NCBI GenBank assembly: GCA_050015095.1
Contig: JBEKCC010000003.1
Span: forward strand, 181,812 to 245,811
From: MVRE01 sp015660965
Lineage (GTDB): Archaea; Halobacteriota; Methanomicrobia; Methanomicrobiales; Methanospirillaceae
Length of the DNA stretch: 64,000 nucleotides
Direction: 5' to 3'
Each line of letters starts with the position of its first letter. Within the stretch, counting starts at the first letter, position 1. Under the pieces are notes generated by a model. It saw nothing but the letters and a program-made list of their open reading frames with translations. It was not told the DNA's origin and ran no database searches. The position numbers were made by a program, and so were the translations under genes. Below, piece after piece: positions 61,575 through 64,000 of the stretch.

Positions 61575-61972
61575 ATTGCCCAGAAAGAGTGAATATTTTA
61601 AACCTGCTATCCTTCACCTATCCCTCGGTCTTATCAGTTAAAACACGATGAGACAAAAGCAATTCATCGACGCTGCGAAATACTCTCTGGTTTTTATAAA
61701 ATTGTCTTTTTGTTGCATCCAATTGACCGGATCTGCAGAAACTGATTCCCAAAGTTTTATGCTGTGTATTGTTGTATGATGAATTTGGTTATACAATAAC
61801 TTCAGAATTCATTCTGGCTGCGATAGAACGTCCGTCTGGTGATTGGAAGGAGACGGGTTCTTTGTCGGATGACAGGAAATGGTGCAGGGCGCACCGTTTT
61901 TTCTGCCGGTAACAATTCCCGGAATACCCCCAGACATTGTAAACGGGGTGGAGACAAGAGCAGGAGAGAGCA
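61575..61972. other. Intergenic promoter region of the second hydrogenase-like operon
   Basis: This 398-bp gap holds no supported gene. TATA-like stretches lie at about 61693-61700 (TTTTTATAAA) and near 61790. A 14-bp dyad CAGAATTCATTCTG at 61803-61816 and an imperfect TTGTTGTAT/ATACAATAA repeat at about 61769-61799 may bind a regulator. GGAGAGAG at about 61963-61970 is the ribosome-binding site of the next gene. Confidence 0.5.
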
Positions 61973-62236
61973 ATGATCGACAGTTTTTTTCTTGTGAATC
62001 TCGCTGCGATGGGGGCACTCCTCCTCTTTTTATTATACGCGGTTATTGCTGAGGATCTCCTCCATTCAGTTATTGCTCTTGCAACCGGAAGCGTGACTCT
62101 TGGTGGAATTTTTTTCCTGCAGTCATCCCCGTTTGCCGGAGTCATTGAGATCAGCGTCGGTGCCGGCCTCGTAACTGCGCTGCTGGCAACTGCCATATCC
62201 CTGACGCGGAGGGACGAGGGTGAAAGCGGGCATTGA
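61973..62236 (+). CDS. Second MbhD/MrpA-C-like membrane subunit (DUF4040)
   Basis: The 87-residue protein has three helices and the signature IEISVGAGLVTALLATAISL. It is a paralogue of the 51589 gene but strongly diverged, unlike the antiporter gene that follows. It is the first gene of the second operon. No MbhE-like or NuoK-like gene lies between it and the antiporter gene, in contrast with operon 1; only 60 bp separate them. Confidence 0.8.
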   Translation: MIDSFFLVNLAAMGALLLFLLYAVIAEDLLHSVIALATGSVTLGGIFFLQSSPFAGVIEISVGAGLVTALLATAISLTRRDEGESGH

Positions 62237-62296
62237 AGAGGGTCTGGTCACCGCCCGTCGGCCCGGCACCCCGAACACCAGCGGGGCGGAGTACTG

Positions 62297-64000
62297 ATGG
62301 AGATGACGCAGTGGGCACTTGCCCTGACCATTCTCATGCCCTTCCTGGGGGTTCTCTTCATTTTACTGCTTCGGAACCGCCCGGATGCCCGGGAGGCGGC
62401 ATCGCTTGTCGCTGCTATCCTGACCTTCCTCTTATCGGCACTCTTGCTACCTTCCGCATTTGGGATGACACCGATCTCCTCACCTGCGATCATGATAGTT
62501 CCCGGGCTGACCATCCAGTTCTCCGCGGACGCTCTCGGGCTCCTCTTTGCGACTCTTGCCTCGTTCCTCTGGATCATCACAACCGTGTACAACATCGGCT
62601 ATATGCGTGGGAAGCAGGAGCACGCTCAGACACGCTACTATGCCTGCTTTGCGATCGTGATCGGGGCCGTCATGGGGATTGCACTCTCGGCCAACCTCTT
62701 CTCGCTCTTTGTCTTCTACGAGATCCTCACGGTCGCCACCTATCCCCTTGTCATCCATAAGGCGACCAGGGAGGCATTTGCTGCCGGACTTAAGTATCTC
62801 GTGTACACCCTAGGCGGGGGAGCTGCAATCCTTACCGGAATGCTGATCCTGCTGGTCAGTGGAAACACGCTGGACTTTGTTGCGGGAGGGAACAGTGGCA
62901 TTGCGAGCATTGTTCCTTGGTTGGCCCGTTTTGCCTTCCTCCTGCTCTTTGCCGGGTTCGGGGTGAAGGCGGCACTGGTACCCATCCACGGGTGGCTGCC
63001 GAGTGCCATGATAGCGCCGACCCCGGTCAGTGGGCTGCTCCACGCGGTGGCGGTAGTGAATGCTGGCGTGTTCGGGTTGCTGCGCTTGATTTTTTACCTG
63101 TACGGCCCCGGCCTGATGGTAAGCCTCGGACTCCAGAACCTTGTCATTGGCGTAGCGATCATCACCATCATTGTCGGTTCGCTGCTTGCCCTGCTTCAGG
63201 ACGACTTTAAGTTACGGCTTGCGTACTCCACCATCAGCCAGTTGAGCTACATGGTCCTTGGCGCCGCGGTCCTCTTACCGGCGGGGATCACCGGCGTCTC
63301 TGACGCCGGCAGGGCTGCAGCCGTGATCGGGGCGACGTTTGCATTCACCGCCCATGCATTTGCCAAGCTGACGATGTTCTTTGTTGCCGGAGCCGTCTCG
63401 GTGGAGACGGGAAAGACGCAGATCTCCCAGTTGGACGGTCTTGGCCGGAAGATGCCTTGGGAATTTAGTGCATTCACCCTTGCGACCCTGAGCATGGTCG
63501 GGCTGCCGCCGATGGTGGGCTTTATTGCCAAATGGTATCTATCGGTAGGGGTGTGGACCACGGGCGACTGGTGGATCCTCGTCGTTCTCGTGGCATCGAG
63601 CGTCCTGAACCTTGCGTACTTCCTCCCCATCATCATCCGGGCATTTTTTCATTCCACAGACGAGGAGATCCATGGGGTTCGGTGGACTCTCCGCGGCCCG
63701 GTGCTGGCGACTGCAGCATGCGCCCTCATCTTCGGCCTCTGGACCGCCCTACCCTATGGCCCCTTCGCAATTTCTGCACGGGTTGCTGCTAGCGTGACCC
63801 ACACTGCACTCATGGTACCCGGGGCCTTCGCCATGGGCACGGCGGTGCCGCCTTTCTTGATCTTCCTTATCGGTGCTCCACTTGTGATCGCCCTGAGCGG
63901 ACGGGCGCGGCAGGCTGGGCTCGTTGCGCTGGGTGCACTGGCCCTTGTCGACGTCCTGTTCCTGCCCGGGGGGTGCATTGCCGGCCAGATTGTTGCCGGT
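62297..64000 (+). CDS. Second fused antiporter-like subunit, 3' part outside window
   Basis: The open frame runs from an ATG at 62297 through the window end (about 568 residues seen). It contains a whole NuoL/MrpA-type module with LFVFYEILTVATYP, GFGVKAALVPIHGWLPSAM, HAFAKLTMFFVAG and GFIAKWYLSVG, then enters the linker that in the first copy leads to a second module. The first 25 residues and a patch around residues 152-195 differ from copy 1; much of the rest is nearly identical even at silent sites. Whether the second module is present cannot be seen. Confidence 0.88.
   Translation, partial: MEMTQWALALTILMPFLGVLFILLLRNRPDAREAASLVAAILTFLLSALLLPSAFGMTPISSPAIMIVPGLTIQFSADALGLLFATLASFLWIITTVYNIGYMRGKQEHAQTRYYACFAIVIGAVMGIALSANLFSLFVFYEILTVATYPLVIHKATREAFAAGLKYLVYTLGGGAAILTGMLILLVSGNTLDFVAGGNSGIASIVPWLARFAFLLLFAGFGVKAALVPIHGWLPSAMIAPTPVSGLLHAVAVVNAGVFGLLRLIFYLYGPGLMVSLGLQNLVIGVAIITIIVGSLLALLQDDFKLRLAYSTISQLSYMVLGAAVLLPAGITGVSDAGRAAAVIGATFAFTAHAFAKLTMFFVAGAVSVETGKTQISQLDGLGRKMPWEFSAFTLATLSMVGLPPMVGFIAKWYLSVGVWTTGDWWILVVLVASSVLNLAYFLPIIIRAFFHSTDEEIHGVRWTLRGPVLATAACALIFGLWTALPYGPFAISARVAASVTHTALMVPGAFAMGTAVPPFLIFLIGAPLVIALSGRARQAGLVALGALALVDVLFLPGGCIAGQIVAG
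62373..64000 (+). repeat. Long direct repeat, copy 2 (continues past window end)
   Basis: This is the partner of 52493-54120. The stretch 63174-63381 (208 bp) has no mismatch to copy 1, and 62373-62465 (93 bp) has none, while I count about 36 mismatches in the 130 bp from 62751 to 62880. Confidence 0.95.

Noticed and set aside
62220..62297. 25-codon GTG frame (MKAGIEEGLVTARRPG...) bridging the two genes of operon 2
   Set aside because: The overlaps at both ends are suggestive, but there is no hydrophobic segment like the missing subunits and no family match, so it is mentioned only as a possible coupling frame or scar.

Overview
The window is chromosomal DNA of a methanogenic archaeon, most likely of the order Methanomicrobiales (Methanoregula/Methanosphaerula-like). 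The evidence is a methyl-coenzyme M reductase (MCR) activation locus (component A2 plus methanogenesis marker proteins 3, 6, 5, 15, 17 and 7), archaeal information-processing genes (Cdc48-type AAA ATPase, RadB, Hel308, Orc1/Cdc6, Rio1, a Pno1-like KH protein, KEOPS Cgi121, Tsr3), an archaeal type II GAPDH, and multi-PAS and membrane-hydrogenase genes typical of that order. The species is an inference. No rRNA, tRNA, CRISPR array or insertion sequence was found.

Layout. 1-8.8 kb: a partial Cdc48/VAT gene, larC, radB, a large winged-helix/multi-PAS sensor whose 3' end has decayed, dapF, the C-terminal relic of a form III RuBisCO, ribose-1,5-bisphosphate isomerase and a HAD phosphatase. 8.9-16.2 kb: one tightly overlapping operon, atwA-mmp3-mmp6-mmp5-mmp15-mmp17-mmp7 plus an AhpD-like protein. 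16.2-31 kb: sugar-nucleotide and surface-glycan genes (AsnB, ManC, a flippase-like protein, glycosyltransferases, WecB, membrane glycosyltransferases) with YgiQ, a PPC-domain protein and LemA between them. 31-41 kb: a deoxyribosyltransferase-domain fusion, Tsr3, a YkgJ-type cysteine-cluster protein, a DNA methyltransferase, GAPDH, TyrRS-Rio1-KH, Hel308-Cgi121 and MoaB.

41.1-41.65 kb is a very AT-rich gap with three sites matching archaeal origin recognition boxes, directly upstream of orc1/cdc6: a probable replication origin. An Lrp regulator, an aminotransferase, PurA, a Trm112-like protein, a small membrane protein, CbiB and the PLP synthase genes pdxST follow.

49.0-64.0 kb is energy conservation. 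A K+-independent-type H+-pyrophosphatase is divergent from a 12-gene operon for a membrane-bound [NiFe] hydrogenase of Mbh/Ech/complex I type, which includes a 1093-residue fusion of two antiporter modules and ends with its maturation protease. A second, paralogous operon starts at once. Its antiporter gene, cut by the window end, aligns without gaps at an offset of 9,880 bp to the first copy, with perfect tracts beside strongly diverged patches, which points to gene conversion.

Base composition is mosaic by eye: about 1-25.7 kb and 30.9-47.5 kb are AT-rich, while 25.8-30.9 kb and everything after about 47.6 kb are clearly GC-rich; the last change falls inside pdxS. Together the genes suggest a hydrogenotrophic methanogen that couples H2/ferredoxin chemistry and pyrophosphate hydrolysis to ion gradients and makes a mannose/HexNAc-containing surface glycan.
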